Source: Gammaproteobacteria bacterium
GTDB taxonomy: Bacteria > Pseudomonadota > Gammaproteobacteria > Tenderiales > Tenderiaceae
Direction of reading: 5' to 3'
NCBI GenBank assembly: GCA_016200485.1
Contig: JACQEP010000005.1
Location: 35,382 to 99,381, forward strand
DNA: 64,000 nt
The notes under the pieces are model-generated. The model searched no databases, was not told the DNA's origin, and worked only from the letters and a program-made list of their open reading frames with translations. Both the position numbers and the translations under genes were made by a program. The stretch's first letter is position 1, and each line of letters starts with the position of its first letter. Positions 27,755 through 36,412 of the stretch are shown in pieces.

Positions 27755-29077
27755 ATGAGTAAACAATCCAGTCAGGAAGGAATCGCTTTGCGTTATACGC
27801 AGGCTTTTCACTGCATTGGTCCTGAGTGTCCGGATACTTGTTGCAAGAGTTGGAAAATACCGCTCGAAAAAGAAGCACTCAAAAAGTGGCAAAAAATTCT
27901 GTCCGAAGACGAGTTGGCGCAAACGGTGGAGAAATATAGTGACAATAAGAACCCCGCCTTTGTGGCTAAAATCAAGCTTAGCGCAGATGGAAACTGTCAG
28001 CTTTTGAATAATAGGGGTCTCTGTTCAATTCATGAGAAGTATGGGGAGGAGTACTTGCCTCATATATGCAAAACCTATCCAAGGGCATTACGGAGTGTCC
28101 GGGGGCATTATGAATTATCGATGTCTATGGCGTGTCCTGAAGTCGCCAGGCTTGGATTGTTGAATTCTACGGCCACAGATTTGGTAAGTTTTGACGCTGG
28201 TGATTTGATTAAGCATGGTTTTGCATCCTCGCAAAGAAGCACAAAAGAGGCGCCAATATATTTTAAGAGTTTAGATTCAGTGCGGGATATCATGCTGTAT
28301 ATTTTCAGTATGAGGGAGATTACAGTTCAGCAAAGATTATTTGTCGCGGCCTGGTTCTCACAAAAAATATCGGTCTTTATCAATATAAATTCCAAGAAGT
28401 TTAACGAAGAAGAATTGTTGCATCAGCTGGAAGAGCTTTCTAGTCCGGGAGTTTTGCCTGAGCTGTGTGCCCAGTTTCAGGGCTTTCCGGAGTCATGTGA
28501 ATTTGCATTGCCAATCGTTCGCGGCATATTGTTTCAGCGGTTGCATACAAAAGATACTATTGGGGCTCTAATGGGTGAGGTAATGGGGACCTATGGGTTC
28601 GAATATTCTCGTTATGATGAAGATGGCCGGCATTATATTGAGATGAAGTCGACGCAAGGTTCTGCAGAGGAGCGGTTTGCGGAGATTGTGCCAGTATATT
28701 TATCGCGAAGGAACCGAGTGCAGCAGAAATATGGGCAGAAAATTGATATCTATCTTGAAAATTATTGTCGCCAATATCTGGTTCTCAATTTGTTTGTTGA
28801 TTTTGAATCTCCATATGCGCAAATGAAGGATTTGGTGGTTCGTTTGGCAGTCATAAGGTTTTTATTTTATAGCCACCCTGGCCTTGACAGGTTATTAGAT
28901 AATGAGAATGTTCAACCTGGGGATTTCGAGATTCTTGACAAGGTTATCGTCGATGTTGTTTACAAGTTTTCCCGTGGTATCGAGCATGCTTATGGATTCC
29001 TGCAAAAAATTTATGATGAATTAGAACAGCTGGAAATGAATGAATTACATCATTATGTATTGTTAATGAAAATGTAA
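27755..29077 (+). CDS. FliB-family (flagellin lysine-N-methylase-like) protein
   Basis: 440 residues. The cysteine-rich N-terminal part is diagnostic: FHCIGPECPDTCCKSWKIPL, then GNCQLLNNRGLCSIHEKYGE, HICKTYPR and SMACPEVARLGLL. The pattern suggests an iron-sulfur or zinc site. FliB methylates flagellin lysines in Salmonella, but no flagellar gene is in the window and many homologues occur in other contexts, so the substrate is open. CAGGAG precedes the ATG. The gene is markedly AT-rich compared with its neighbours, which suggests acquisition. Confidence 0.75.
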   Translation: MSKQSSQEGIALRYTQAFHCIGPECPDTCCKSWKIPLEKEALKKWQKILSEDELAQTVEKYSDNKNPAFVAKIKLSADGNCQLLNNRGLCSIHEKYGEEYLPHICKTYPRALRSVRGHYELSMSMACPEVARLGLLNSTATDLVSFDAGDLIKHGFASSQRSTKEAPIYFKSLDSVRDIMLYIFSMREITVQQRLFVAAWFSQKISVFININSKKFNEEELLHQLEELSSPGVLPELCAQFQGFPESCEFALPIVRGILFQRLHTKDTIGALMGEVMGTYGFEYSRYDEDGRHYIEMKSTQGSAEERFAEIVPVYLSRRNRVQQKYGQKIDIYLENYCRQYLVLNLFVDFESPYAQMKDLVVRLAVIRFLFYSHPGLDRLLDNENVQPGDFEILDKVIVDVVYKFSRGIEHAYGFLQKIYDELEQLEMNELHHYVLLMKM

Positions 29078-29101
29078 TTAAATTCGTTGTTGTGCGATGC
29101 G

Positions 29102-29419
29102 CTATAAATCGCCGCCGCCTTTTTTCATCGCCTTGCCGTCGGCAGCACGTTTGCGGCGAACTTCTTTGGGGTCGGCGATCAGATGGCGATAGATCTCAAT
29201 GCGGTCCCCGTCGTGCAGTCCACTATCAAGTTTGCTCAGCTTGCCGAAGACTCCTACCTTGTGAGTATCAAGATCAATCTCCGGAAATTTCTCCAGCACC
29301 CCGGAGGCGCGGATGGCGTGCTCGATCGTCGAGGAAGGGTCGACATGCAATGGAATAATGACCTGTGTGTCCGGGCGGGCGTAAGCGATTTCGATTTTGA
29401 TGCGGTTAGCGTTTTCCAT
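29102..29419 (-). CDS. rnfH: RnfH-family ubiquitin-like protein
   Basis: 105 residues from MENANRIKIEIAYARPDTQ; a start two codons upstream is possible. The beta-grasp core includes KVGVFGKLSKLDSGLHDGDRI, and the C-terminus is basic (KEVRRKRAADGKAMKK). RnfH typically forms a pair with ratA, and the pair is preserved here with a 14-base overlap. Precise role unknown. Confidence 0.85.
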   Translation of the reverse strand: MENANRIKIEIAYARPDTQVIIPLHVDPSSTIEHAIRASGVLEKFPEIDLDTHKVGVFGKLSKLDSGLHDGDRIEIYRHLIADPKEVRRKRAADGKAMKKGGGDL

Positions 29420-29843
29420 AAACATCCACAGCGCGTTTGCAAAAGGCATCGACCAAAGAATTGGCGATCTGATTAAAGACCGGGCCAAAGGTCAGGCCCA
29501 GCAGTTTACTTGAGAATTCAAATTCCAGCACCAATGAAACCTTGCAGGCGCCATCGCCCAGGGGATCGAATTTCCAGAAGCCCTCCAGATGATGGAAGGG
29601 ACCCTTCTCCAGCCGCATCTCAATCATCTTGTTATGCTGGAGACGGTTGAGGGTGGTAAAAGCCTTCTGAATCCCGCCCTTGGCCAGCTCAAGCGACCCG
29701 CGCACTTCATCGTCATTACGGCTCAACACCGTGCTCGACTTACACCAGGGCAAAAAATCCTGATAGGCCGCGATATCGTCGACCAAGGCATACATTTCGG
29801 CGGCGGAGTAGGGAACCAGGGCGCTACGATTGATGGTGGGCAT
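29406..29843 (-). CDS. ratA: RatA/COQ10-like START-domain protein
   Basis: 145 residues from MPTINRSALVPYSAAEMY. The START/polyketide-cyclase fold is seen in LVPYSAAEMYALVDDIAAY, DFLPWCKSSTVL and PFHHLEGFWKFDPLGDGACK. Described either as an anti-association factor for 70S ribosomes or as a coenzyme Q binding protein. An upstream frame extension (MSGLNTVEI...) lacks homology and is not used. Divergent from smpB, the common arrangement. Confidence 0.88.
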   Translation of the reverse strand: MPTINRSALVPYSAAEMYALVDDIAAYQDFLPWCKSSTVLSRNDDEVRGSLELAKGGIQKAFTTLNRLQHNKMIEMRLEKGPFHHLEGFWKFDPLGDGACKVSLVLEFEFSSKLLGLTFGPVFNQIANSLVDAFCKRAVDVYGKR

Positions 29844-29951
29844 ATCCAGACCTGTCATGATGCTTGGCCCGCTATTGTCCGCAATGATGGGGGCGATCTC
29901 AACTGTATTTAGACCTGACAATGTCGGAACACCCCCCTATAATTGGCCGCT

Positions 29952-30434
29952 ATGGCCAAGAACTCGAAAAAAGACGGAAAAGACAGCAGCGGCACCATCG
30001 CCCTCAATAAAAAGGCCCGCCACGACTACTTTATCGAAGACACCTACGAGGCCGGCATGTCGCTGGAGGGGTGGGAGATCAAGTCGATCCGGGCTGGGCG
30101 TGTCCAGTTGAGCGATAGCTATGTGCTGATCAAAAACGCCGAGGCGTTCCTCCTGGGTTCTTTGATCACGCCCTTGCAAACGGCCTCCACCCACATCCAC
30201 CCCGATCCGACCCGGACCCGCAAGCTGCTGCTCAACCGGCGCGAGATCGCCCATCTGATCGGCGCCGCCGACCGCGAGGGTTACACCATTGTCCCGCTGG
30301 CCATGTACTGGAAACACAATCGGGTCAAGCTCGAAATCGGTCTCGCCAAGGGTAAGCAAAGTCACGATAAACGTGCCACTGAGCGTGATCGTGACTGGAA
30401 ACGCGAGAAAGGCCGGATTTTGAAACACGGCTGA
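29952..30434 (+). CDS. smpB: SsrA-binding protein SmpB
   Basis: 160 residues starting [16 protein letters not shown]-fold core: [54 protein letters not shown] and the C-terminal tail [19 protein letters not shown], which reads the empty mRNA channel. It delivers tmRNA to stalled ribosomes. Start at 29952 (MAK) rather than the TTG three codons upstream. Directly followed by its partner RNA ssrA. Confidence 0.95.
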   Translation: MAKNSKKDGKDSSGTIALNKKARHDYFIEDTYEAGMSLEGWEIKSIRAGRVQLSDSYVLIKNAEAFLLGSLITPLQTASTHIHPDPTRTRKLLLNRREIAHLIGAADREGYTIVPLAMYWKHNRVKLEIGLAKGKQSHDKRATERDRDWKREKGRILKHG

Positions 30435-30491
30435 TTCTGTGCTGGCCGGGAACTTCCCCATGGCTTAGAATGTCTATTGTAGTAACACCAA

Positions 30492-30854
30492 GGGGGCGAC
30501 ATGGCTTCGACGTGGATCGCGAAACCTAAGGTGCATGCCGAGGTGCAGGTTACCTCGTAAAACCATCTGCAAACTTATAGTTGCCAACGAAGACAACTAC
30601 GCACTCGCTGCTTAAAACCCAGTAGGGTGCCCTCGGCCTAAGTCTGTGCTTGTGCACTTAGCAACCGGGGTCGACTCACACAAGATCGCGATGAGGCATG
30701 TTCGGGGCCGATTCGTTAAAACCTAAACTGGACTCGCTGTCGGTTTTCCCTGCCCGTTGGGTAGCCGCCAGTTAAATTAATTAACGTGGATAAGCATGTA
30801 GAGCCGAGGGCGGAGGATTTGCGGACGCGGGTTCGATTCCCGCCGCCTCCACCA
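30492..30854 (+). ncRNA. ssrA: tmRNA (SsrA)
   Basis: About 363 nt. The 5' GGGGGCG pairs with 3' CGCCTCC to form the acceptor stem, and the 3' CCA is encoded. The T-arm GCGGGTTCGATTCCCGC is intact at 30827-30843. The tag frame starts at GCC 30583 and reads ANEDNYALAA with TAA at 30613-30615, a close variant of the common gammaproteobacterial ANDENYALAA. The D-like region begins GGCTTCGACG. It rescues stalled ribosomes with SmpB, encoded just upstream. Confidence 0.95.
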
Positions 30855-30858
30855 ATAC

Positions 30859-30891
30859 CAAGCCGCTGATCGTAAGGTCAGCGGCTTTTTT
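30859..30891 (+). terminator. Terminator after ssrA
   Basis: AAGCCGCTGA, a short loop, TCAGCGGCTT, then TTTTT, starting 5 bases after the tmRNA CCA. Confidence 0.88.
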
Positions 30892-30928
30892 ATTGGAGGT
30901 GCTCGCCGATTCAGGGCAGGAGCAGATG

Positions 30929-32143
30929 TTAAATAATAGACGCCGGGATCGCCTGTATATTATCCTTCACGGGAATAACATCGCCTGACATGCAGATCAG
31001 AGCCCCTGTCCCTATGTTTTTTTTCAAATGATCCAGCACACTGAAATGACGCACGGCATCCTTCGACGGGATAGAGGTTTTTTTGATTTCGACCGGATGT
31101 ATTGTCTGATCGACAATAACCAGTAGATCAATCTCTTTCTTGTCCTTGTCGCGATAATAATGGAGAGGAGCCTGTTTGCCATTGTGCCACCAGGACTTCA
31201 GGATTTCCGCGACAACATAAGTTTCAAAGATCGCCCCCGACATGGCGCCGGCTTCGAGCGTCTCCGGACTTGACCATGCGGTAAGATAGCTGCACAGCCC
31301 GGTGTCGAGAAAATATAGCTTGGGGGTTTTGATCAGTCTTTTGGTTAGGTTGGAGTGATAGGGTTCGAGCAGATAAACGATACCCGATGCCTGAAGGATT
31401 GAAAGCCAGCTTTTTGCTGTCGGCGGCGATACGTCGCAATCCCTCGCCATTTCAGACAGATTGAGTAGCTGTCCAGTCCGTGCGGCTGCGGCCCGTAGAA
31501 ATTTGAGGAAGGCCAACCCATCGCCCACCTGCGCCAGATCGCGCTGCAAATACGTTTGCACATAGGAGCTGTAAAACAAATCGCGGTCCATCTTTTTATC
31601 CAGGGCGATTGCGGGAAACGAACCCCGCCAGATGGCGCGGTAGATATCTCTGAGATCAAGAACCGTCGCTTTTTTTAGCCGTTTCTCACTCTCCTCTCGT
31701 GTCGGAACAAATGGCGTGGCCACCTTGGCCAGATTCTGCCGCTCAAGCTGCGAAAGGCCCAGCAGATTGAGTATCCCGACCCTGCCGGCAAGGGATTCTG
31801 AAACACCACGCATCAGATGAAATTGCTGTGAACCGGTCAACCAATACTTTCCCGGCTGCTTGTCATGATCCACATCCATCTTGATATAGGGCAGCAGTTG
31901 CGGCGCATATTGGATCTCATCGATCAACACAGGTGGCTTGAATCGCTCGAGAAAAAGCCTGGGTTCTTCACGCGCCAACGCGGCCGATACTGGGTCATCC
32001 AGGGTGACGTAGGTACGGCCCTTGCCGGCAAGATGGCGCAAGAGGCTGGTTTTGCCGACCTGCCGCGGTCCCGTTATCAGTCGCACCGGAAACTGACGAC
32101 TGGCGCCGGCAATGTATCCTTCGAGAGTACGTTTTATATACAT
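30929..32143 (-). CDS. AAA ATPase with DUF4143 domain
   Basis: 404 residues from ATG 32143 (MYIKRTLEGYI); a TTG four codons upstream also lies in frame. N-terminal AAA_14 part: Walker A GPRQVGKTSLL near residue 29, Walker B-like PPVLIDEIQYAP, sensor WLTGSQQF. The C-terminal DUF4143 contains a restriction-like core (YYRDKDKKEIDLLVIVDQ and HPVEIKKTS). These proteins are common accessory genes of unknown function, with a possible link to mobile elements or toxin-antitoxin loci. The SD (GGA) lies inside one arm of a 12-bp inverted repeat. Convergent with ssrA. Confidence 0.85.
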   Translation of the reverse strand: MYIKRTLEGYIAGASRQFPVRLITGPRQVGKTSLLRHLAGKGRTYVTLDDPVSAALAREEPRLFLERFKPPVLIDEIQYAPQLLPYIKMDVDHDKQPGKYWLTGSQQFHLMRGVSESLAGRVGILNLLGLSQLERQNLAKVATPFVPTREESEKRLKKATVLDLRDIYRAIWRGSFPAIALDKKMDRDLFYSSYVQTYLQRDLAQVGDGLAFLKFLRAAAARTGQLLNLSEMARDCDVSPPTAKSWLSILQASGIVYLLEPYHSNLTKRLIKTPKLYFLDTGLCSYLTAWSSPETLEAGAMSGAIFETYVVAEILKSWWHNGKQAPLHYYRDKDKKEIDLLVIVDQTIHPVEIKKTSIPSKDAVRHFSVLDHLKKNIGTGALICMSGDVIPVKDNIQAIPASII

Positions 32144-32144
32144 G

Positions 32145-32185
32145 ATATCGTCCAATTAAAAGTTCCAATTTACATTGGACGATAT
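32145..32185 (-). promoter_or_regulatory. 12-bp inverted repeat over the RBS of the ATPase gene
   Basis: ATATCGTCCAAT at 32145-32156 and its exact complement ATTGGACGATAT at 32174-32185 are separated by 17 bases. In the minus-strand transcript the proximal arm contains the only Shine-Dalgarno-like GGA and ends 1 base before the ATG. It could be an operator or an RNA hairpin that hides the RBS. The 190 bases further upstream to 32377 hold no recognised gene. Confidence 0.6.
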
Positions 32186-32377
32186 TTATCGATAAGTCAA
32201 GGGTACAGAGGAGCGCGGAGATATCGTAATAACAGCTACCAGGGTCTTGCATCACAGCAAGATCAGCCCGCATCACCTCATAATCTCATAAGCGCTGCTG
32301 TGTCTACCCTTGAATACTGCCGTTTCCACCAACTCGACCAGCAGGAAGCTTGCGCGCTTCTTGGAAGTGCGCCGTTG

Positions 32378-34039
32378 CTACTTCTTCGGCTTCCATTCTC
32401 TCGCCAGTTTCTGCGCTTCGGCGACTTGTGTCGGCGTCATTTTTTCCGCCAGATGATCGCGATTTTTGGCGGCGAAATTGATGCCGTTGGCGGAGGCGAT
32501 GTTGAACCACATGTGCGCACGGATCACATCTAGAGGAACGCCTTGGCCCTGGTTGTACATGGTGGCCAGGTTGTATTGGGCTCTTACATAGCCTTGTTCA
32601 GCGGCTTTGAGATACCATTTGGCGGCTTCAGAATAGTCTTGTAAGACGCCTTGGCCGTTGTAATACATCATGGCGAGATTGTATTGCGAGATCGGGTTAT
32701 TGCCTTGTTCCCCGGCCTTGCGATACCACTTGGCGGCTTCGGCGTAATCCTGCGCAACGCCTTGACCATTTTGGTACAACACGCCCAAATTGTGCTGTGA
32801 AGTGGCGTTGCCTTGTTCGGCGGCTTTGCGATACCACTTGGCGGCTTCGGCGTAATCTTGTGTGACGCCTTTGCCAAGGTCATACATCATGGCAAGGTTA
32901 AATTGTGCCGCGAGATTGCCTTGTTCGGCGGCTTTGCGATGCCATTTTGCCGCTTCAGCAGCATCCTGTGGTACACCGCGCCCGAGGTCGTACATGAGGG
33001 CTAAGCTATTTTGAGCTTTATCGAAGCCCTGGTCAGCAGATTTACGAAACCATTTAATGGCTTCGGCATCGTTTTGGGCGTTAGCCTGGCTATTAAAATA
33101 CAGCTGGGCCAGATTGTATTGCGCGATGGCGTGGCCTTGCTCGGCGGCCTTGCGATACCACTTGGCGGCCTCGGCGTAGCTTTGAGTCATGCCTAAGCCA
33201 AGTTCATTCATCATCCCAAGTTCGAATTGTGCGAGATCGTAGTCTTGATCTGCGGCTTTGCTGTACCACTTTATAGCTTCGGTATAATTCTGAGGTACGC
33301 CCCGACCATGGCTCAGTAGTAATCCTAACTGATACTGAGCCATGACATTGCCTTGCTCGGCGGCTTTGCCATACCACTTGGCGGCTTCAGCGAAATCCTG
33401 GGTGATGCCTTGGCCATTGGCATAGCTCAAGGCTAAATTGAGCTGGGCCATGACATGGCCTTGTTCAGCGGCCTTGCGCTGCCATTTTGCCGCTTCGGAA
33501 AAATCCTGTTTGACGCCCTGGCCGTTACCGTAGAGAAATGCCAAGCTGTGTTGTGCGGCGGCATTGCCTTGCTCGGCGGCTTTGCGATACCACTTGGCGG
33601 CTTCTGTGTAGTCCTGGGCAACGCCTTGTCCCAGGTTGTGCATGACGGCGAGATTGAATTGGGCCAGCGGATTGCCTTGCTCGGCGGCTTTGCGATACCA
33701 CTTGGCGGCTTCAGCATAGCTTTGCGCGACGCCTTGCCCCTGGTTGTACATGACGGCCAGGTTGTATTGGGCAAAGGGGCTGCCTTGTTCGGCGGCTTTA
33801 CGATGCCATTTAGCGGCCATGTCGTAGTCCTTGTCTACGCCTTTACCAAAGAGATACAAGTTTCCGAGGACGACCTGGCAGCCGATGTGGCCTTTCTCTG
33901 CTGCGGCCTGGCAGATGTTGAATGCCGATGTGTAATCTTTATTGTTGTAGGCGGTGATGGCTTTGGGGAATAAATCGTCTGCGGCATAGGCGTGGCTTAT
34001 ACCGAGGCTGAGACAAATGATGACTGCAAGTCTGCGCAT
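32378..34039 (-). CDS. Secreted Sel1-repeat protein
   Basis: 553 residues. Signal peptide at 1-20 (MRRLAVIICLSLGISHAYA) then about 13 Sel1/TPR-like 36-residue units, mostly of the form AQ-NLA-MY--GQGV-QDY-EAAKWYRKAAEQGN. Such solenoids serve as protein-protein scaffolds, here probably periplasmic. The upstream ATG at 34117 is rejected because it would bury the signal peptide. The near-identical units may allow recombination that changes repeat number. The last unit (IRAHMWFNIASANG) is the usual divergent cap. Confidence 0.88.
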   Translation of the reverse strand: MRRLAVIICLSLGISHAYAADDLFPKAITAYNNKDYTSAFNICQAAAEKGHIGCQVVLGNLYLFGKGVDKDYDMAAKWHRKAAEQGSPFAQYNLAVMYNQGQGVAQSYAEAAKWYRKAAEQGNPLAQFNLAVMHNLGQGVAQDYTEAAKWYRKAAEQGNAAAQHSLAFLYGNGQGVKQDFSEAAKWQRKAAEQGHVMAQLNLALSYANGQGITQDFAEAAKWYGKAAEQGNVMAQYQLGLLLSHGRGVPQNYTEAIKWYSKAADQDYDLAQFELGMMNELGLGMTQSYAEAAKWYRKAAEQGHAIAQYNLAQLYFNSQANAQNDAEAIKWFRKSADQGFDKAQNSLALMYDLGRGVPQDAAEAAKWHRKAAEQGNLAAQFNLAMMYDLGKGVTQDYAEAAKWYRKAAEQGNATSQHNLGVLYQNGQGVAQDYAEAAKWYRKAGEQGNNPISQYNLAMMYYNGQGVLQDYSEAAKWYLKAAEQGYVRAQYNLATMYNQGQGVPLDVIRAHMWFNIASANGINFAAKNRDHLAEKMTPTQVAEAQKLAREWKPKK

Positions 34040-34195
34040 TCGATGTTTCCTAATCACCAGGAAATTCCTTGTAAAGTATAACATCCTAATCCGTATGTAA
34101 AACGGAGGGCAAATCACATATCCCTATATCGGCAGCCAAAGGGTGCTGAATGAGCGCTGCTGAGTTTAAGACACGATCCATGTCGATGACAGAGG

Positions 34196-34504
34196 CTAGG
34201 TAGCGGGTCCGGTGTCGATGCGACTGAGCTGGTCATTATCAAAGTAAAGAATCAGGTGTTTTCGGTCAGCGGGCGTCTCGGCATTATTGAGGGTGAAGAT
34301 GTAATCCCACCGATTCGGATGAAAAGGATCGGTCAGCAGTGGGGAACCCATGATAAAGCGCACCTGGCGGCTGGTCATGCCGATTTTCAGCTGCGCCAAC
34401 ATTTCGGGTTTGACAACATTCCCTTGTTGGATTTCTGGTTTATGGATAGCGCATCCCATGGCCAGGGTTGCGCAAACCACAAGAATAATGAGAAGCTTTT
34501 GCAT
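34196..34504 (-). CDS. bamE: Outer-membrane assembly lipoprotein BamE
   Basis: 102 residues. Signal peptide with lipobox LAMG-C (Cys near residue 18). SmpA/OmlA domain: QLKIGMTSRQVRFIMGSPLL, FHPNRWDYIF and LILYFDNDQLSRID. A small lipoprotein of the BAM complex. The bamE-fur divergent pair is conserved in gammaproteobacteria. The start at MQKLLI is chosen to keep the signal peptide compact. Confidence 0.92.
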   Translation of the reverse strand: MQKLLIILVVCATLAMGCAIHKPEIQQGNVVKPEMLAQLKIGMTSRQVRFIMGSPLLTDPFHPNRWDYIFTLNNAETPADRKHLILYFDNDQLSRIDTGPAT

Positions 34505-34598
34505 TACCGATCCGATCAACTTTAATTCTGGTAGCCGAAGATGTTACAGAATTCCGGCGGACATGTCAGCGGGCGGGCAGAAAGGACTGAGGCAAAAC

Positions 34599-35018
34599 GT
34601 GCAAACAAGCGATTTAAAAAAACTGGGGCTGAAGGCGACGGTACCACGGCTCAAGATCCTGGAGATTCTTGAGACCAACAAAGAAGCGCACATGAGCGCC
34701 GAGGATGTTTATAAGGCATTGCTCGATAGCAATGAAGACATTGGATTGGCGACAGTATACCGGGTATTGACCCAATTCGAGACCGCGGGGTTAGTGTCGC
34801 GGCATCATTTTGAAGGCGGCCATTCAGTTTTTGAATTGAATCATGGAGATCACCACGACCACATCATGTGTGTTGCCTGTGGCCGGGTGGATGAGTTTGT
34901 CGATGAGGCGATCGAACAGCGGCAAAAGGCGATCGCCACCAAGGCCGGCTACAAGATTACCGACCACTGCCTCTATCTTTATGGCATTTGCGCCGAGTGT
35001 CAGAAACAACCGAAGTAG
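34599..35018 (+). CDS. fur: Ferric uptake regulator Fur
   Basis: 139 residues from GTG 34599, which has GAGG six bases upstream and begins just before the conserved LKKLGLKATVPRLKILEIL. An ATG 12 codons further upstream is a less likely start. Winged-helix DNA-binding domain is about 1-80 (DIGLATVYRVLTQFE). The metal and dimerisation part has HHFEGG, HGDHHDHIMCVACG and a final C-x2-C (CAEC). Iron-loaded repressor of iron uptake. The TAG stop falls inside a GATTCATGAATC palindrome. Confidence 0.93.
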   Translation: MQTSDLKKLGLKATVPRLKILEILETNKEAHMSAEDVYKALLDSNEDIGLATVYRVLTQFETAGLVSRHHFEGGHSVFELNHGDHHDHIMCVACGRVDEFVDEAIEQRQKAIATKAGYKITDHCLYLYGICAECQKQPK

Positions 35019-35040
35019 GGGCGATTCATGAATCGCCCGT
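35015..35040. repeat. GATTCATGAATC palindrome, copy 3 (holds the fur stop)
   Basis: GTAGGGGCGATTCATGAATC followed by GCCCGT. The fur stop TAG is bases 35016-35018, within the palindrome. The right arm has lost the final CCTAC. The convergent chrA gene ends 8 bases further on. Confidence 0.85.
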
Positions 35041-35047
35041 ATATGTT

Positions 35048-36412
35048 TCATTGCGTCAGGCTGTGAGTGATTAACCCGATCATGGCGCAGCCCACGATGA
35101 CTTCAATGACGCCACGTTTGTAGCGGAACAAGGCCACGAATGCCGCCAGGGCGATTAATGCCGCACTCCACTCGAAATGGCCGTCAAATCCCGTTGGCCA
35201 CAATACGTGATAGCCGAAAAACAGTGCGAGATTCAGGATTACGCCGACCACCGCGGCGGTGATCGCGGTCAGCGGCGCCGTGAATCCGAGTTGGTTGTGC
35301 GTGGATTCCACCAACGGTCCACCCGCGAGGATGAACAGGAACGAGGGCAGAAAGGTAAACCAAGTGACTACGGTCGCGGCCACCGCCCCCGCGATAAACA
35401 GGTTCTCCGCACCAAATAAGGCTTGGCCGTAGCCGCCCACAAAGCCGACGAAGGCGACCACCATGATCAGCGGGCCGGGCGTGGTTTCACCCAGCGCCAG
35501 GCCGTCAATCATTTGTGTGGGCGTCAACCAGCCATAGTGACCGACCGCGCCCTGATAGACGTAGGGCAGCACCGCATAGGCGCCGCCGAAAGTTACCAGC
35601 GCTGCCGTGGTGAAAAACCAGCCCATTTGGGTGAGCGTGCCGTGCCAGCCGTAAAGCATGTTTAGCAACAACATTGGCGCGAGCCATAGCAGTGCCCCAG
35701 CGGCGATCACCCCCGCTAACCGGGACCAGGCAAAGCGAGTGTGTTCCGGTGCGGGCGTGTCGTCGTCGATCAGCGCAGGGCCAAAGGATTTTTTCGCCTG
35801 ACCATGACCACCGCCGGTCTTGAATATGTGCGGCGCCATCCGACCACCGGCATATCCGATCAAGCCGGCACCGAGCACGATCGCGGGGAAGGGGACATTG
35901 AGCGCAAAGATGGCGACGAAGGCCGCTGCGGCGATACCCCACAGCACATTGTTCTTCAAGGCGCGCGTGCCGATGCGGTGTGCCGCTTGCACAACGATGG
36001 CGGTGACGGCAGGCTTGATGCCATAGAACAATCCAGCCACCAGCGGCGTATTGCCGAATGCGACATAGATCCACGATAAAGCGATCAGGATGAACAGCGA
36101 GGGCAGAACGAACAATGTTCCAGCGACAATGCCGCCCCAGGTGCGGTGCAGCAGCCAGCCAATGTAGATCGCGAGCTGCTGCGCCTCCGGTCCGGGCAGC
36201 AACATGCAGTAATTGAGGGCATGAAGAAAACGCCGTTCCGAAATCCAGCGCCGCCGCTCGACGAGTTCCTGGTGCATGATGGCGATTTGCCCGGCCGGGC
36301 CGCCGAAGCTGATGAAGCCGAGTTTGAGCCAGAAGCGAAAGGCTTGCCAGAAGCTGACCGTCAACGGCGGTTGTGGTTTATCGTCTGGCATGGACGGAGT
36401 GGTGTGAGTCAT
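35048..36412 (-). CDS. chrA: Chromate efflux transporter ChrA (long, two-domain)
   Basis: 454 residues with two homologous halves. First half: [37 protein letters not shown]. Second half: [40 protein letters not shown]. The repeated FGGP/FGGA and PGP motifs are diagnostic of the CHR family. Exports chromate from the cytosol, although many homologues are untested. Its start overlaps the recN stop by 4 bases, so it is translated from the same minus-strand message as nadK-recN, an unusual pairing for chrA. Confidence 0.9.
   Translation of the reverse strand: MTHTTPSMPDDKPQPPLTVSFWQAFRFWLKLGFISFGGPAGQIAIMHQELVERRRWISERRFLHALNYCMLLPGPEAQQLAIYIGWLLHRTWGGIVAGTLFVLPSLFILIALSWIYVAFGNTPLVAGLFYGIKPAVTAIVVQAAHRIGTRALKNNVLWGIAAAAFVAIFALNVPFPAIVLGAGLIGYAGGRMAPHIFKTGGGHGQAKKSFGPALIDDDTPAPEHTRFAWSRLAGVIAAGALLWLAPMLLLNMLYGWHGTLTQMGWFFTTAALVTFGGAYAVLPYVYQGAVGHYGWLTPTQMIDGLALGETTPGPLIMVVAFVGFVGGYGQALFGAENLFIAGAVAATVVTWFTFLPSFLFILAGGPLVESTHNQLGFTAPLTAITAAVVGVILNLALFFGYHVLWPTGFDGHFEWSAALIALAAFVALFRYKRGVIEVIVGCAMIGLITHSLTQ

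Noticed and set aside
30492..32377. Genomic-island boundary at the 3' end of ssrA
   Set aside because: tmRNA genes are common integration sites, but there is no integrase and I saw no duplicated ssrA 3' end further along the window.
32378..34039. Regularly spaced near-identical DNA units, CRISPR-like at first sight
   Set aside because: The roughly 108-base period is the coding repeat of 36-residue Sel1 units in an intact ORF. There are no unique spacers.
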